A DNA stretch of 64,000 nucleotides from Leifsonia sp. Root1293 (GCF_001425325.1 NZ_LMEH01000002.1:785630-849629), one strand, 5' to 3'. Counted from the stretch's first letter, positions 16,609-25,056 are shown. Made by a program: numbers and translations. Notes: generated by a model from the letters alone, not told the origin.

Positions 16609-17669
16609 CCACCGTGCAGACCCGCCAAGCTCCCCAGACCGACGCTCCCGCCACCGAGTCCGGAATCACGAGGCTGATCTCCCGTTCGAAGCGAGTCATC
16701 GCCTCCAACCCGTCGGTGCTGCCGACCGGCGCCGCGATCGTCATCTTCGTCGGCATGGTCATCTACGGCGAGATCGCCTACGGGCGCATCCTGCAGTACA
16801 ACACCATCTCGAACCTGTTCATCAACAACGCCCACCTGATCATCCTCGCGGTGGCGATGACGTTCGTGATCCTCACCGGCGGCATCGACCTCTCGGTCGG
16901 CTCGGTCATCGCGCTCTCGAGCGTCGCCGGCGTCATGCTGGCGAACGCCGGCTGGAATCCCTTGATGGTTATCGTTCTGATGATCCTCATCGGCACGTCG
17001 ATGGGCCTGGTCAGCGGCATCCTGATCCAGTTCTTCAATGTGCAGCCGTTCATCGCGACGCTCGCCATGATGTTCCTCGGCCGTGGCCTGGCGGCCCTGC
17101 TCAGCACGCAGCCCGAGCGGCTCGGCGATGAGTCGCCGATCCTCTGGCTCGGCGAGCAGTTCAAGCTGATCGACGGCCCCAAGGTCAACGACGTCGTCAT
17201 CACCCCGGGTGTGATCATCGCCGTGATCGTCGTTCTGATCGCGTTCTTCGTGCTGCACCGCACCCGCACGGGCCGCACGGTGTACGCGATCGGGGGATCC
17301 GAGAGCTCCTCGGCCCTCATGGGTCTCGCCGTGCCGCGCACCAAGGTGCTCGTGTACGTGGTCAGTGGCACCCTCGCGGGAGTCGCGGCTGTCGTCTACA
17401 CCTCACGTCTCGGCATCGCCCAGAACATCACCGGCATCGGCTGGGAGCTCGATGCCATCGCCGCGACCGTGATCGGTGGAACCCTGCTCACCGGTGGCTA
17501 CGGGTTCGTGCTCGGATCCGTGGTCGGCGCGCTCGTGCTCGGCCTCATGAACGTGCTGATCACCCGCGACGGCGGCATTCCGCCCGAGATGACGACGATC
17601 ATCACCGGAGGCATCCTGCTCATCTTCGTCATCCTGCAGCGTGCGGTGACGTCGAAGTGGCGGACCTAG
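16605..17669 (+). CDS. yjfF: galactofuranose-type ABC transporter permease YjfF
   Basis: 354 residues. Same family as the preceding permease and close to E. coli YjfF: AVAMTFVILTGGIDLSVGSV, HRTRTGRTVYAIGGSESSSA, ELDAIAATVIGGTLLTGGYG and a C-terminal ILLIFVILQRAVTSKW. A soluble N-terminal extension of about 40 residues precedes the first span. The start overlaps the previous stop (ATGA). Last gene of the operon; it converges on the next gene with only 18 bases between stop codons. Confidence 0.87.
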   Translation: MTTVQTRQAPQTDAPATESGITRLISRSKRVIASNPSVLPTGAAIVIFVGMVIYGEIAYGRILQYNTISNLFINNAHLIILAVAMTFVILTGGIDLSVGSVIALSSVAGVMLANAGWNPLMVIVLMILIGTSMGLVSGILIQFFNVQPFIATLAMMFLGRGLAALLSTQPERLGDESPILWLGEQFKLIDGPKVNDVVITPGVIIAVIVVLIAFFVLHRTRTGRTVYAIGGSESSSALMGLAVPRTKVLVYVVSGTLAGVAAVVYTSRLGIAQNITGIGWELDAIAATVIGGTLLTGGYGFVLGSVVGALVLGLMNVLITRDGGIPPEMTTIITGGILLIFVILQRAVTSKWRT

Positions 17670-17687
17670 CCCGACTGAACTCGTCGG

Positions 17688-18230
17688 CTACCTCGGCTCG
17701 TACCGCAGCGCCATCGCGCCCGAGCTGAAGTCCTGTCGACCGACGAGCTGGAGGTCGACGATCTCGGAGAGGCCGGCGAACAGGGTCGGGCCGTGGCCCA
17801 CCAGGCGTGGATGCACCACGAACTCGTACTCGTCGATCAGGCCCAGGTCGGCCAGCGCGAGTGGCAGGGTAACGCCGCCGACGTACAGTCCCTTGCCGGG
17901 TTGCTGCTTGAGGCTCGTGATGGCCTCGCGCAGGTCGCCGCGCACGAGCTCGGAGTTCCAGTCGAGGTCGGTCAGCGTGCTCGAGACGACGTACTTCTTC
18001 GCGGCGTCGATGGTCTCGGCGAACGGATGCGTCCACTCCGGCATCCCGTCTGACAGGGGCAGGCGCCAGGCGGACTCCATCATCTCGTAGGTCACCCGCC
18101 CGAAGATGAGGGCATCGGCGCGGGACAGGATCTCGGCGGAATGTCGATGCAGCTCCTCGTCGACGAGTCCCACGCGGTGGTCGACGCATCCGTCGAGAGT
18201 GACGTTGATGGAGTAGCGAAGCGGGCGCAT
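17688..18230 (-). CDS. dihydrofolate reductase / RibD C-terminal family protein
   Basis: 180 residues, cytoplasmic NADPH-dependent reductase fold: RYSINVTLDGCVDHR at the N-terminus, ADALIFGRVTYEMMESAW, KYVVSSTLTDLDWNSELV, GLYVGGVTLPLALADLGLID and a C-terminal VHPRLVGHGPTLF. Substrate unknown. The ATG at 18230 has TACCCT six bases upstream (leaderless). Distinct in sequence from the similar reductase at 8824; the two belong to different branches of the family. Confidence 0.85.
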   Translation of the reverse strand: MRPLRYSINVTLDGCVDHRVGLVDEELHRHSAEILSRADALIFGRVTYEMMESAWRLPLSDGMPEWTHPFAETIDAAKKYVVSSTLTDLDWNSELVRGDLREAITSLKQQPGKGLYVGGVTLPLALADLGLIDEYEFVVHPRLVGHGPTLFAGLSEIVDLQLVGRQDFSSGAMALRYEPR

Positions 18231-18236
18231 GGCATG

Positions 18237-18242
18237 AGGGTA
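18237..18242 (-). promoter_or_regulatory. -10 box TACCCT, leaderless start
   Basis: TACCCT ends six bases before the ATG at 18230 on the minus strand; no ribosome site. Confidence 0.45.
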
Positions 18243-18445
18243 CCGAGGGAGCGGCCGCTGGCGCGAGCGCGGAATCGGGTTGCGTCGGCCCCACCCGTCG
18301 GCCGCATCGGCCAGACGCATCCGTCGATCAGCAGGCGTGGCAGCCTGTGTTCGAGCAGGTCCTCGAACTGGGGGAGTGGCGTCGGTTCCGGCCTCCCACT
18401 GAACGGGAACCGGGTGCCCTAGCGTCGATGCCGGAAAGGGCATAT

Positions 18446-18991
18446 ATGACAGAGACGACACCGGAGGAAGCCGAGCACACCGGCACAGATCGGATCGACG
18501 GTGCCGCCCGGACGTACAGCTTCGTGGTGCGACCGGAAACAGCCCGACGTCTGGCCACCGATCACCTCGTCTACACGACGACGCGCAAGCTGAGCATCTT
18601 CATCGGAGTCGCGATGGTGGCCGGAGTGCTTCTTTCTCTCGTGGGCGTCGCGATGATCAACTCCAGCGCCGGTCCGTCCATCATCGGCGGCATCCTGTTC
18701 GTGATCATCTTCGGAGCGGTCATCGTGCTGAACTGGCGATCAGTCGCCCGGCAGTGGGATGCGCTCAACCCTGTGGGCACTGAGTTGCAGACCGAGTTCT
18801 CCGACACCGAACTGCGCTCCCGCACCGCACTGGGCAGCGGCGAGGTGCTCTATTCCGCCCTCGACCAGGTCGTCGTCTTCCGCGGAACGGTGCTGCTGAG
18901 GCTCCGCGGAACGACCGCGTATTCGCTGTACCCCATCGAACTCTTCCCCGAGGACGAGCGACGCCGGCTCGCCGCATCCGTCACACCCTGA
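18446..18991 (+). CDS. YcxB-like membrane protein
   Basis: 181 residues. Two adjacent membrane spans at about residues 50-72 and 78-97 are followed by a cytoplasmic beta domain (LQTEFSDTELRSRTALGSGE, then LYSALDQVVVFRGTVLLRLR) as in the YcxB/DUF family; function unknown. The ATG at 18446 is preferred over an ATG six codons earlier because GGAAAGG lies at proper spacing. Stands alone between a convergent/divergent pair. Confidence 0.7.
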   Translation: MTETTPEEAEHTGTDRIDGAARTYSFVVRPETARRLATDHLVYTTTRKLSIFIGVAMVAGVLLSLVGVAMINSSAGPSIIGGILFVIIFGAVIVLNWRSVARQWDALNPVGTELQTEFSDTELRSRTALGSGEVLYSALDQVVVFRGTVLLRLRGTTAYSLYPIELFPEDERRRLAASVTP

Positions 18992-19049
18992 CCGGGGTGC
19001 GACAGCCGGACCTTCCCCACCGAGCCCGCTGACGTGGGAATCTGTCTGC

Positions 19050-19592
19050 ATGGGTGATGCGAGTGAGCAAGGGGCAGGCGTCGCGGATGCCGCGCCTCGA
19101 GTGCGACTGGGGCGAGCCCTCTTCAACGCGTACAACACCGAGCACGCCGTGTACGGGATCGTTCTCGTCACGACGCTCGTGTCCGTGGGCTGGAAGTTCG
19201 ACACCGATGGCGAGGTGCTGCTCTTCATCGTCGGCACCGTCTGGGTCTTCTGGCTGACGCACATCTACGCCGCCGTGGTCGCGAGCCGTCGCACCGCCGA
19301 AGGACGCGCGCAGCCGATCGGGCGCGCCATCGGTGCGGCAGCCGGGCACTCGGTCGGGATGCTGCTGGCGATGCTGCTGCCATCCGTCGCCCTGGCGACA
19401 GCCACCTTCGGGTGGGTCGACGAATACGTCGCGTACTACATCGCGCTCTGGATCGGCGTTCTCACCCTCGCAGTGATCGGCTGGGTGAACTCGGAGCGCA
19501 ACCACGGCACGTGGCGGATGCGACTCGTCAGCACGCTCATCACCACGGCCTTCGGCCTGGCTGTCATCTGGCTGAGTTCGCTGGTGCACTGA
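19050..19592 (+). CDS. hypothetical integral membrane protein
   Basis: 180 residues, unknown. Four or five membrane spans: residues about 34-52 (YGIVLVTTLVSVGW), 58-78 (LLFIVGTVWVFWLTHIYAAV), 98-117, 124-143 and 160-178. The histidine in the second span (LTHIYAAVVASR) is notable. GAATCT lies six bases before the ATG, compatible with a leaderless message. No sequence family is recognised. Confidence 0.65.
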   Translation: MGDASEQGAGVADAAPRVRLGRALFNAYNTEHAVYGIVLVTTLVSVGWKFDTDGEVLLFIVGTVWVFWLTHIYAAVVASRRTAEGRAQPIGRAIGAAAGHSVGMLLAMLLPSVALATATFGWVDEYVAYYIALWIGVLTLAVIGWVNSERNHGTWRMRLVSTLITTAFGLAVIWLSSLVH

Positions 19593-19825
19593 GGGGTCTC
19601 CGAGGAATCAGGTCGCGAGTGCGGCTGCTGAGAACGGATCCTCTGCGGGTGGAAGCGCCGCTGCACTCACCGCAACTGCAGGCTCGGCGTCACGCAGCCG
19701 CTCGAAGTTCGGTTTCGGCGAGCGGTGGGATCAGGAACCCGGCCGAACGTCGGTCTGTTCTGGCCGCGAAGGCGACCGAGCGCCCGTGCGCGCGAGCGCG
19801 CCAGCGATCCGGTCGGGATCTGCGA

Positions 19826-19831
19826 GAGAAT
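19826..19831 (+). promoter_or_regulatory. -10 box GAGAAT, leaderless start
   Basis: GAGAAT (four of six to TATAAT) ends six bases before the ATG at 19838; the same box at the same spacing precedes the hydrolase at 30400. Confidence 0.4.
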
Positions 19832-19837
19832 CGGGCT

Positions 19838-20317
19838 ATGGCGACGGGTTCGGATGAGACACGAGGTGCCTCTGTGGCGCCATCCGCTCGCGGCGAGCGC
19901 CCGCCGTTCAGTCCCGTGATCTCGTTGCTCACGGCATCCGCCGTCTGGGATGCAGAACTCGCGAAGCTGCTGCGCGACCTCGGTCTCACGACGCGAAAGT
20001 ACGCGTTGCTCGCCCACATCCACGCCATCCCGGGCATCTCGTTCAGCGAGCTCGCCCGCCATTCGCGCATCACCGTGCAGACAGTGCACACGGCGGTGCA
20101 CGCGCTGTCGAACGACGGACTGGTGACGGATGCCACCGCTCATGCCGGCTCGGCATCCGCTCTCCAGGCCACGGAACTGGGGGAGCAGGCGCTCGCCGAG
20201 GCGGAGCGCCGTCTGGCGACCCTGGACTCGGCGTTCACCGCGGCGGCGCCGACCCTGAGCGAAGCGTTGCGCGGAATGCACGAGGAGCCGTTCGAGGCAA
20301 ACCTTCAGGAACACTGA
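19838..20317 (+). CDS. MarR family transcriptional regulator
   Basis: 159 residues. The winged helix-turn-helix is at about residues 45-110 (LTTRKYALLAHIHAIPGISF, then SELARHSRITVQTVHTAVHA and LSNDGLVTDATAH), with helices on both sides for dimerisation. The final codons overlap the first of two adjacent dyads, which lie between it and the DUF3817 gene; it therefore probably controls the downstream gene. Its own start looks leaderless. Confidence 0.82.
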   Translation: MATGSDETRGASVAPSARGERPPFSPVISLLTASAVWDAELAKLLRDLGLTTRKYALLAHIHAIPGISFSELARHSRITVQTVHTAVHALSNDGLVTDATAHAGSASALQATELGEQALAEAERRLATLDSAFTAAAPTLSEALRGMHEEPFEANLQEH

Positions 20318-20319
20318 AG
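20303..20319. promoter_or_regulatory. dyad A of the MarR-DUF3817 boundary
   Basis: CTTCAG and CTGAAG perfectly complementary around a five-base GAACA; it includes the MarR stop codon. Same half-site as the next dyad, abutting it. Confidence 0.55.
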
Positions 20320-20342
20320 CACCTTCAGGTAGGTTGAAGGTG
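20320..20342. promoter_or_regulatory. dyad B of the MarR-DUF3817 boundary
   Basis: CACCTTCA and TGAAGGTG, perfect eight-base arms with a seven-base spacer that contains part of TAGGTT, a possible -10 box. Likely MarR binding site over the DUF3817 promoter. Confidence 0.6.
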
Positions 20343-20384
20343 GCGCAGGATTCTGCGTCACCGATTCGCCACCTGGAGTCATCA

Positions 20385-20846
20385 GTGTTCCGCACACCCC
20401 GTTCCCTGTTCCGCACTCTCGCGATCGCCGAGGCGATCTCGTGGACCCTGCTTCTCACCGGCCTCCTGCTGCGAGCCACCACGGACTGGGCGCTCGGCGT
20501 GACGATCGGCGGCGGAATCCACGGCTTCGTCTTCCTCTCCTATGGCGCCACTGCAGTGCTGGTGGCGAAGAACCAGCGCTGGACGGCCTGGCCGACCATC
20601 GTCGCCATCGTGAGCACCCTCATCCCCTACGCGACCGTGCCCGTGGAGATCTGGCTGCAGCGCAGCGGACGCCTGCAGGGCGCGTGGCGGCTCGAGGCGG
20701 GCGCCGACCCGCGCGACGCCGCCTGGCACGACCGCTTCATGCGCACGCTGCTGCGTCGCCCGTGGGTGCTGGCGGTGCTGGTGGCGGTTCTGGTCGCCGC
20801 GATCTTCACCGTGCTGCTGATCGCGGGTCCTCCCGGCGGGCGCTGA
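20385..20846 (+). CDS. DUF3817 family membrane protein
   Basis: 153 residues. The conserved FRTLAIAEAISWTLLLTGLL opening, GGGIHGFVFLSYGATAVLVA and PVEIWLQRSGRL are typical of DUF3817, small membrane proteins of unknown role; an extra fourth span at the C-terminus (WVLAVLVAVLVAAIFTVLLI) follows a soluble linker. The GTG at 20385 matches where homologues begin; upstream TTG/GTG codons in frame would add about 15 residues and overlap the operator, so the start is uncertain. Confidence 0.75.
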   Translation: MFRTPRSLFRTLAIAEAISWTLLLTGLLLRATTDWALGVTIGGGIHGFVFLSYGATAVLVAKNQRWTAWPTIVAIVSTLIPYATVPVEIWLQRSGRLQGAWRLEAGADPRDAAWHDRFMRTLLRRPWVLAVLVAVLVAAIFTVLLIAGPPGGR

Positions 20847-20945
20847 GTCAGGAGTCGAGTCGCGTCATCCGGGGTGATGTGCTCCGAACCGCGCGTAGCG
20901 TGAGTGGTGACGCGCGCGCGTGCGCGAACCCACAGGAGGAACAGC

Positions 20946-21356
20946 ATGGCGGACTGGAATGACGAGATCATCGAGGAGTTCCGTCGCACCGGCGGTACCG
21001 TCGAACGGGCCGGATTCGGCCGCGACCTGGTGCTGCTGCACCACATCGGTGCGCAGAGCGGCGAAGAGCGCGTCAGCCCCGTGCGGGCGATTCGAACGGA
21101 TGCCGGCTGGCTCGTCGCAGCATCGAAGGGTGGGGCGCCCGACAACCCGGCATGGTTCCACAACCTGCTCGCGCATCCCGACATCGAGATCGAGACCCCG
21201 GATGACGGCACCGTCGCCGTGCATGCCGAACGCCTGACCGGCGCAGCCCGCGACGAGGGCTGGGCGCAGTTCACGTCGCTTCCGGGCAGCAGCTTCGCGT
21301 CGTACGAGGCGAAGACCAGCCGGGTGATTCCGGTGCTGGAGTTGAGGCGGCGCTGA
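20946..21356 (+). CDS. nitroreductase / F420(H2)-dependent deazaflavin oxidoreductase family (DUF385)
   Basis: 136 residues. The split-barrel Ddn-like fold is shown by DLVLLHHIGAQSGEERVSPV, GWLVAASKGGAPDNPAWFHN and LLAHPDIEIETPDDGTVAVH. Such proteins use cofactor F420 or FMN to reduce quinones or nitro compounds; which cofactor serves here cannot be told from sequence alone. The ATG follows AGGAGGA at good spacing. Stands alone, followed directly by an R1 repeat block. Confidence 0.85.
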   Translation: MADWNDEIIEEFRRTGGTVERAGFGRDLVLLHHIGAQSGEERVSPVRAIRTDAGWLVAASKGGAPDNPAWFHNLLAHPDIEIETPDDGTVAVHAERLTGAARDEGWAQFTSLPGSSFASYEAKTSRVIPVLELRRR

Positions 21357-21380
21357 GTTCTAGTGCGGGTGGGTCGGAGT

Positions 21381-21544
21381 GGTCTCGATACGCCGGCTCG
21401 CTCCGCTCGCGGGCTACTCGACCAGCGGGGGCGGCTCGCTTCGCTCGCGGGCTACTCGACCGGCGAGGGCGGCTCGCTTCGCTCGCGGGCTACTCGACCG
21501 GCGGGGGCGGCTCGCTTCGCTCGCGGGCTACTCGACCAGCGGCG
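21381..21544 (+). repeat. R1 repeat with three extra tandem half-units
   Basis: One full R1 copy (GGTCTCGATACGCC at its left end) is followed by three direct repeats of about 40 bases, each CTCGCTTCGCTCGCGGGC then TACTCGACCGGCG or TACTCGACCAGCG. Tandem growth of the right half of R1 is visible only here and, less regularly, near 28.1 kb. Confidence 0.85.
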
Positions 21545-21576
21545 GGGGGCCGATGCTTCGAGTGCGCTGGGAAAGC

Positions 21577-21620
21577 TATCGTTCGTGTAGGTCGCGATAT
21601 ATCGTTAGGTATCGTTCACG
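21577..21620. promoter_or_regulatory. TATCGTT repeats and CGATATATCG palindrome upstream of padR
   Basis: TATCGTT occurs at 21577, 21600 and 21610 and a perfect palindrome CGATATATCG lies at 21595-21604, just before the ribosome site of the PadR gene. Such AT-rich repeats in a GC-rich background are a likely PadR autoregulatory site. Confidence 0.5.
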
Positions 21621-21639
21621 ACTCACGGAGGAGAACATC

Positions 21640-22191
21640 ATGGGCAGTTCATTCCCGACCGGTGGCTTTGCAGCCGGCCTCAACGCTGAGACCATCTGGC
21701 AGAAGATGGAGGAGCTCCGTTCCACGTTCGACAAGCGCACAGGCTCCCGCGCCGGTCGAGGCGACGTGCGCGCCGCGGTGCTCTCTCTGCTCGCCGAGAA
21801 GCCGATGCACGGCTACCAGATCATCCGCGAGATCGAGGAGCGCAGCGGCGGCAGCTGGAAGCCCAGCGCCGGATCCGTCTACCCGACGCTCCAGCTCCTC
21901 GCCGACGAGGCGCTCATCACCTCCGAGGAGTCCAACGGTCGCAAGACGTACGCGCTGACCGAGGCCGGTCGCGTCGAGGCCGAGAGCGCCAGCGGATCGT
22001 CGCCGTGGGCCGCCAGCACCGAGTCCTCCGACGACGCAGCGGGCTTCTCGGCACTGCCCAAGGTGGGCGTCAAGCTCGCCCGCGTGGCCGCACAGGTGAA
22101 CACCGAGGGTTCCAAGGAGCAGATCAAGGAAGCCGTCGCCGTGCTCGAGGACGCCCGTCGCCGGCTCCACCTGATCCTCGCCCAGGACTGA
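21640..22191 (+). CDS. PadR family transcriptional regulator
   Basis: 183 residues. The winged helix lies at about residues 42-115 (RAAVLSLLAEKPMHGYQIIR, then SVYPTLQLLADEALITSEES and NGRKTYALTEAGR), and the N-terminal glycine-rich MGSSFPTGGFAAG is typical of a PadR group in actinobacteria. The ATG follows GGAGGAG. Repeated TATCGTT sites just upstream suggest autoregulation. The UbiB-type gene begins five bases after its stop, so the two are probably one transcript. Confidence 0.85.
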   Translation: MGSSFPTGGFAAGLNAETIWQKMEELRSTFDKRTGSRAGRGDVRAAVLSLLAEKPMHGYQIIREIEERSGGSWKPSAGSVYPTLQLLADEALITSEESNGRKTYALTEAGRVEAESASGSSPWAASTESSDDAAGFSALPKVGVKLARVAAQVNTEGSKEQIKEAVAVLEDARRRLHLILAQD

Positions 22192-22196
22192 CGGGG

Positions 22197-23918
22197 GTGC
22201 CAACGGCTCATCCGGGCCGGGACGCATCGACAGCGGGCGCGGGCAATACCCGCGCCCGTTACCGTCGCATCCTCCGCTTCGCCGGGTGGAACCTTGCGGT
22301 CACCTGGTGGTACGAACTCCTCCTGCCGCGCATCGGCCTCGCCAAGCTCGCCGAGCGATCCCGGTCGCGACGGATGCAGCGGTTCGCGCAGCGCTTCCAT
22401 GTTCTCGCCGTCGACCTCGGCGGGCTCATGATCAAGGTGGGCCAGTTCATGTCCTCTCGCCTCGATGTGCTGCCGCCCGAGATCACGCGGGAGCTCGAGG
22501 GCTTGCAGGACGAAGTGCCGCCGGTGCCGTTCGAGTACATCCGCGCGCTCGCCGAGGCCGAACTCGGCATGCCACTCGAGCGGGCGTTCGCCTCGATCGA
22601 CGAGACGCCCGTCGCGGCGGCATCCCTCGGCCAGGCTCATCGAGCCAGGCTCTCGCCGCTCGACGCTGAAGACACGGGTCTCGACTTCGTGGTGGTCAAG
22701 GTGCAGCGGCCGGGCATCGAGGCGATCGTCGAGACCGACCTGGCGGCCCTCCGCAAGGTGGGCGGCTGGCTCAGCCACGTGCGACTCGTCTCGAGCCGGG
22801 TCGACGCACCGGCGCTCGTCGAGGAGTTCGCCGAGACGAGCCTGCAGGAGATCGAGTACCTGCACGAGGCCGCCAGCTCCGTGCGCTTCGCCGAGACCTT
22901 CGCCGACGACCCGCGCGTGAGCGTGCCCACCGTCGTGTGGGAGCGCACCACGCGCCGCGTGCTCACGCTCGAAGACGTCACTGCGATCAAGATCACGGAT
23001 GCCGATGCCCTGCGTGCGGCCGGCATCGACCCGACGCACGTGGCCCCGGTCTTCGCGGCCGTCATGTTCGACCAGCTGTTCGGCAACGGCTTCTTCCACG
23101 CGGACCCGCATCCGGGGAACATCTTCGTGACGCCTCTGGCTGGAACCGGCGAGACCGGGGAACCCGCCTGGAAGCTCACGTTCATCGACTTCGGGATGAT
23201 GGGCGAGGTTCCCGGCGGAACGCGCAGGGGCCTGCGGAAGCTGCTCATCGCCGCTGCCTCGCGCGACGGCAAGGGCCTGGTCGACGCCATCCAAGACCTC
23301 GGTGTTCTGCTGCCCTCGGCCGAGACCTCGGAGCTCGAACGCGCCATGACGCAGCTCTTCGCGCGCTTCGGGGGGATGGGCTTCGCCGAGCTGCGCGAGG
23401 TCGACCCTCGGGAGTTCCGGGACTTCGCCGTGCAGTTCGCCGACGTGGTGCGGTCGCTGCCGTTCCAGCTGCCGGAGAACTTCCTGCTCATCATTCGCGC
23501 GATGTCCCTCACCTCGGGTGTGTGCAGTGCCCTGGACTCCGAGTTCAACCTCTGGGACTCCATCGAGCCGTACGCCGCACAGCTGATCCGCGACGAGCGC
23601 GGGAATGTGGTGCAGGACGTCGCGCGACAGGCGCTCGAGATCGCCGGCATCGCGGTCGGTCTCCCCAAGCGACTGGATTCCCTCGTCAGCAGCTTCGACG
23701 ACGGCACCGTCGCCGTGACGAGTCCGGCGCTCGAGAAGCGCGTGGCCAAGCTCGAGCGCACGGCGCGTCGAGTGGTCTCTGCGGTGCTGTTCGGCGGCCT
23801 GCTCATTGCCGGTGCCGTGGTGCGGGCGGACGATGTGGTGTTCGGGACCGTGCTGATGGTCGTGTCGGTCGTTCCGTTGCTGCACGCGGTGTTCTCGGGG
23901 CGCGGGGTTCGGGGATGA
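22197..23918 (+). CDS. ABC1/UbiB (AarF) family atypical kinase
   Basis: 573 residues. Marks of the ABC1 family: KVGQFMSSRLDVLPPEITRE (KxGQ motif), AAASLGQAHRARL (the A-rich nucleotide loop), VVVKVQRPGIEAIVETDLAA with the catalytic lysine, EEFAETSLQEIEYLHEA, and FHADPHPGNIFV followed by FIDFGMMGEV. Two hydrophobic spans close the C-terminus. In other bacteria the family supports isoprenoid quinone synthesis. The GTG start, five bases after the padR stop, has only a weak ribosome site, so coupling is inferred. Confidence 0.85.
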   Translation: MPTAHPGRDASTAGAGNTRARYRRILRFAGWNLAVTWWYELLLPRIGLAKLAERSRSRRMQRFAQRFHVLAVDLGGLMIKVGQFMSSRLDVLPPEITRELEGLQDEVPPVPFEYIRALAEAELGMPLERAFASIDETPVAAASLGQAHRARLSPLDAEDTGLDFVVVKVQRPGIEAIVETDLAALRKVGGWLSHVRLVSSRVDAPALVEEFAETSLQEIEYLHEAASSVRFAETFADDPRVSVPTVVWERTTRRVLTLEDVTAIKITDADALRAAGIDPTHVAPVFAAVMFDQLFGNGFFHADPHPGNIFVTPLAGTGETGEPAWKLTFIDFGMMGEVPGGTRRGLRKLLIAAASRDGKGLVDAIQDLGVLLPSAETSELERAMTQLFARFGGMGFAELREVDPREFRDFAVQFADVVRSLPFQLPENFLLIIRAMSLTSGVCSALDSEFNLWDSIEPYAAQLIRDERGNVVQDVARQALEIAGIAVGLPKRLDSLVSSFDDGTVAVTSPALEKRVAKLERTARRVVSAVLFGGLLIAGAVVRADDVVFGTVLMVVSVVPLLHAVFSGRGVRG

Positions 23919-23945
23919 TGGGCGCTTGGAGGGTTCGCTGAGGGT

Positions 23946-23991
23946 GGTCTCGATACGCGGCCGACTCCGTCGGGCGCTACTCGACCAGCGG
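23946..23991 (+). repeat. R1 intergenic repeat (variant)
   Basis: GGTCTCGATACGC, then a variant middle GGCCGACTCCGTCGGGC, then GCTACTCGACCAGCGG. The centre forms a CCGACTCCGTCGG hairpin. Lies between the convergent UbiB and WYL genes. Confidence 0.8.
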
Positions 23992-24018
23992 AGGGCGCCG
24001 GCGCTGGCGGCAAATCGA

Positions 24019-25014
24019 TCAGCGGCGGGTGGTCGCTGACGCGTAGCGGGACGCCTGCTCCGCGAACGCTGCGGTGAGCTCCGGTGGTCCGACCACCTCC
24101 ATGGCGGCCTCGAAGCGGCCGAACGATGCCGCGAGCGCACCCCACGACCACGAGCCCAGTTCGAGGCTGCAGCGATTCGGCCCGAGCGCTTCCACCGTGC
24201 CGTCGCCCGCGAAGGGCAGCACCGCTGACGCAGGCAGGTCGAGGAGGACCGTGCCGCGGCACGGCCAGGAGTCGGCGGCATCCGACCCTCTGAAACGTGC
24301 CGATACGAAGCTGCGAACGCTTCCTCCGGGGACCTCGCGCGGATCGAACCGCGGGCCGTTCGGCGTGCGAGGCGTGATGCGGTCGGCGCGGAAGATGCGC
24401 CATTCGTCATGCTCGAGGTCCCAGCCGAGCAGATACCAGCGTCCGTCGGATGCGACGACGCCATGCGGCTCCACCCTGCGGGGCGCAGTGGGCGACTCGT
24501 CGTCCAGCCCCGATCCGCGAGCCGCGTAGTCGAAGCGCAGCACCTCGCGAGCGCGCACGGCCGCAGACAGCGCCACCAGGACATCCGGCGAGACCGGGGA
24601 GGGAGCAGAGGTGCCCGCTCGGCGAAGGGTGGTGAAGCTGATGGCATCGAGGCGATGGCGAAGCCTGGATGGCATCACCTGCCGCACCGTCGTGAGCGCG
24701 CGCAGGGCCGCCTCCTCGATGCCGGCGTTCGACTCGGTCGCGGCTCTCAGCGCCACCGTCACGGCGATGGCCTGCTCGTCGTCGAAGAGCAGCGGCGGCA
24801 GATCGCTGCCAGCATCGAGCCTGTAGCCGCCATCGGGGCCCATCGTGGCGCGGATGTTGTAACCCAGCTCACGCAGGCGATCCACGTCGCGGCGCACCGT
24901 GCGGTGGCTGACTTCCAGACGGTCGGCGAGCACGCTACCGGGCCAGTCCCGCCGAGTCTGCAGGAGCGAGAGCAGCCGGAGCAGGCGTGCTGTCGTGGAG
25001 GCCGGTGTGGTCAT
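24019..25014 (-). CDS. WYL-domain HTH transcriptional regulator
   Basis: 331 residues. The N-terminal HTH (LLSLLQTRRDWPGSVLADRL, then EVSHRTVRRDVDRLRELGYN) is of the DeoR/YafY type; the WYL domain spans about 140-215 with GRWYLLGWDLEHDEWRIFRA; a C-terminal WCX segment follows (RYASAT end). Such regulators sense nucleic-acid-like or small ligands. The start looks leaderless (TACTCT six bases before the ATG). A perfect dyad between it and the divergent VOC gene is its probable operator. Confidence 0.88.
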   Translation of the reverse strand: MTTPASTTARLLRLLSLLQTRRDWPGSVLADRLEVSHRTVRRDVDRLRELGYNIRATMGPDGGYRLDAGSDLPPLLFDDEQAIAVTVALRAATESNAGIEEAALRALTTVRQVMPSRLRHRLDAISFTTLRRAGTSAPSPVSPDVLVALSAAVRAREVLRFDYAARGSGLDDESPTAPRRVEPHGVVASDGRWYLLGWDLEHDEWRIFRADRITPRTPNGPRFDPREVPGGSVRSFVSARFRGSDAADSWPCRGTVLLDLPASAVLPFAGDGTVEALGPNRCSLELGSWSWGALAASFGRFEAAMEVVGPPELTAAFAEQASRYASATTRR

Positions 25015-25020
25015 TGCTCA

Positions 25021-25026
25021 AGAGTA
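25021..25026 (-). promoter_or_regulatory. -10 box TACTCT, leaderless start of WYL regulator
   Basis: TACTCT ends six bases before the ATG at 25014 on the minus strand; the operator dyad lies just upstream of it. Confidence 0.5.
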
Positions 25027-25033
25027 CTTCTGG

Positions 25034-25056
25034 TCTAGGACCGAAGCTGTCCTAGA
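25034..25056. promoter_or_regulatory. perfect 8-7-8 dyad, WYL/VOC divergent operator
   Basis: TCTAGGAC and GTCCTAGA with a seven-base spacer CGAAGCT. Placed at about -20 to -42 for the WYL gene and about 60 bases before the VOC gene, so it can control both. Confidence 0.65.

Noticed and set aside
21879-24647. A 922-codon open frame on the minus strand
   Set aside because: Antisense to PadR and the UbiB kinase and running through the WYL gene in the wrong frame; composition is not protein-like.
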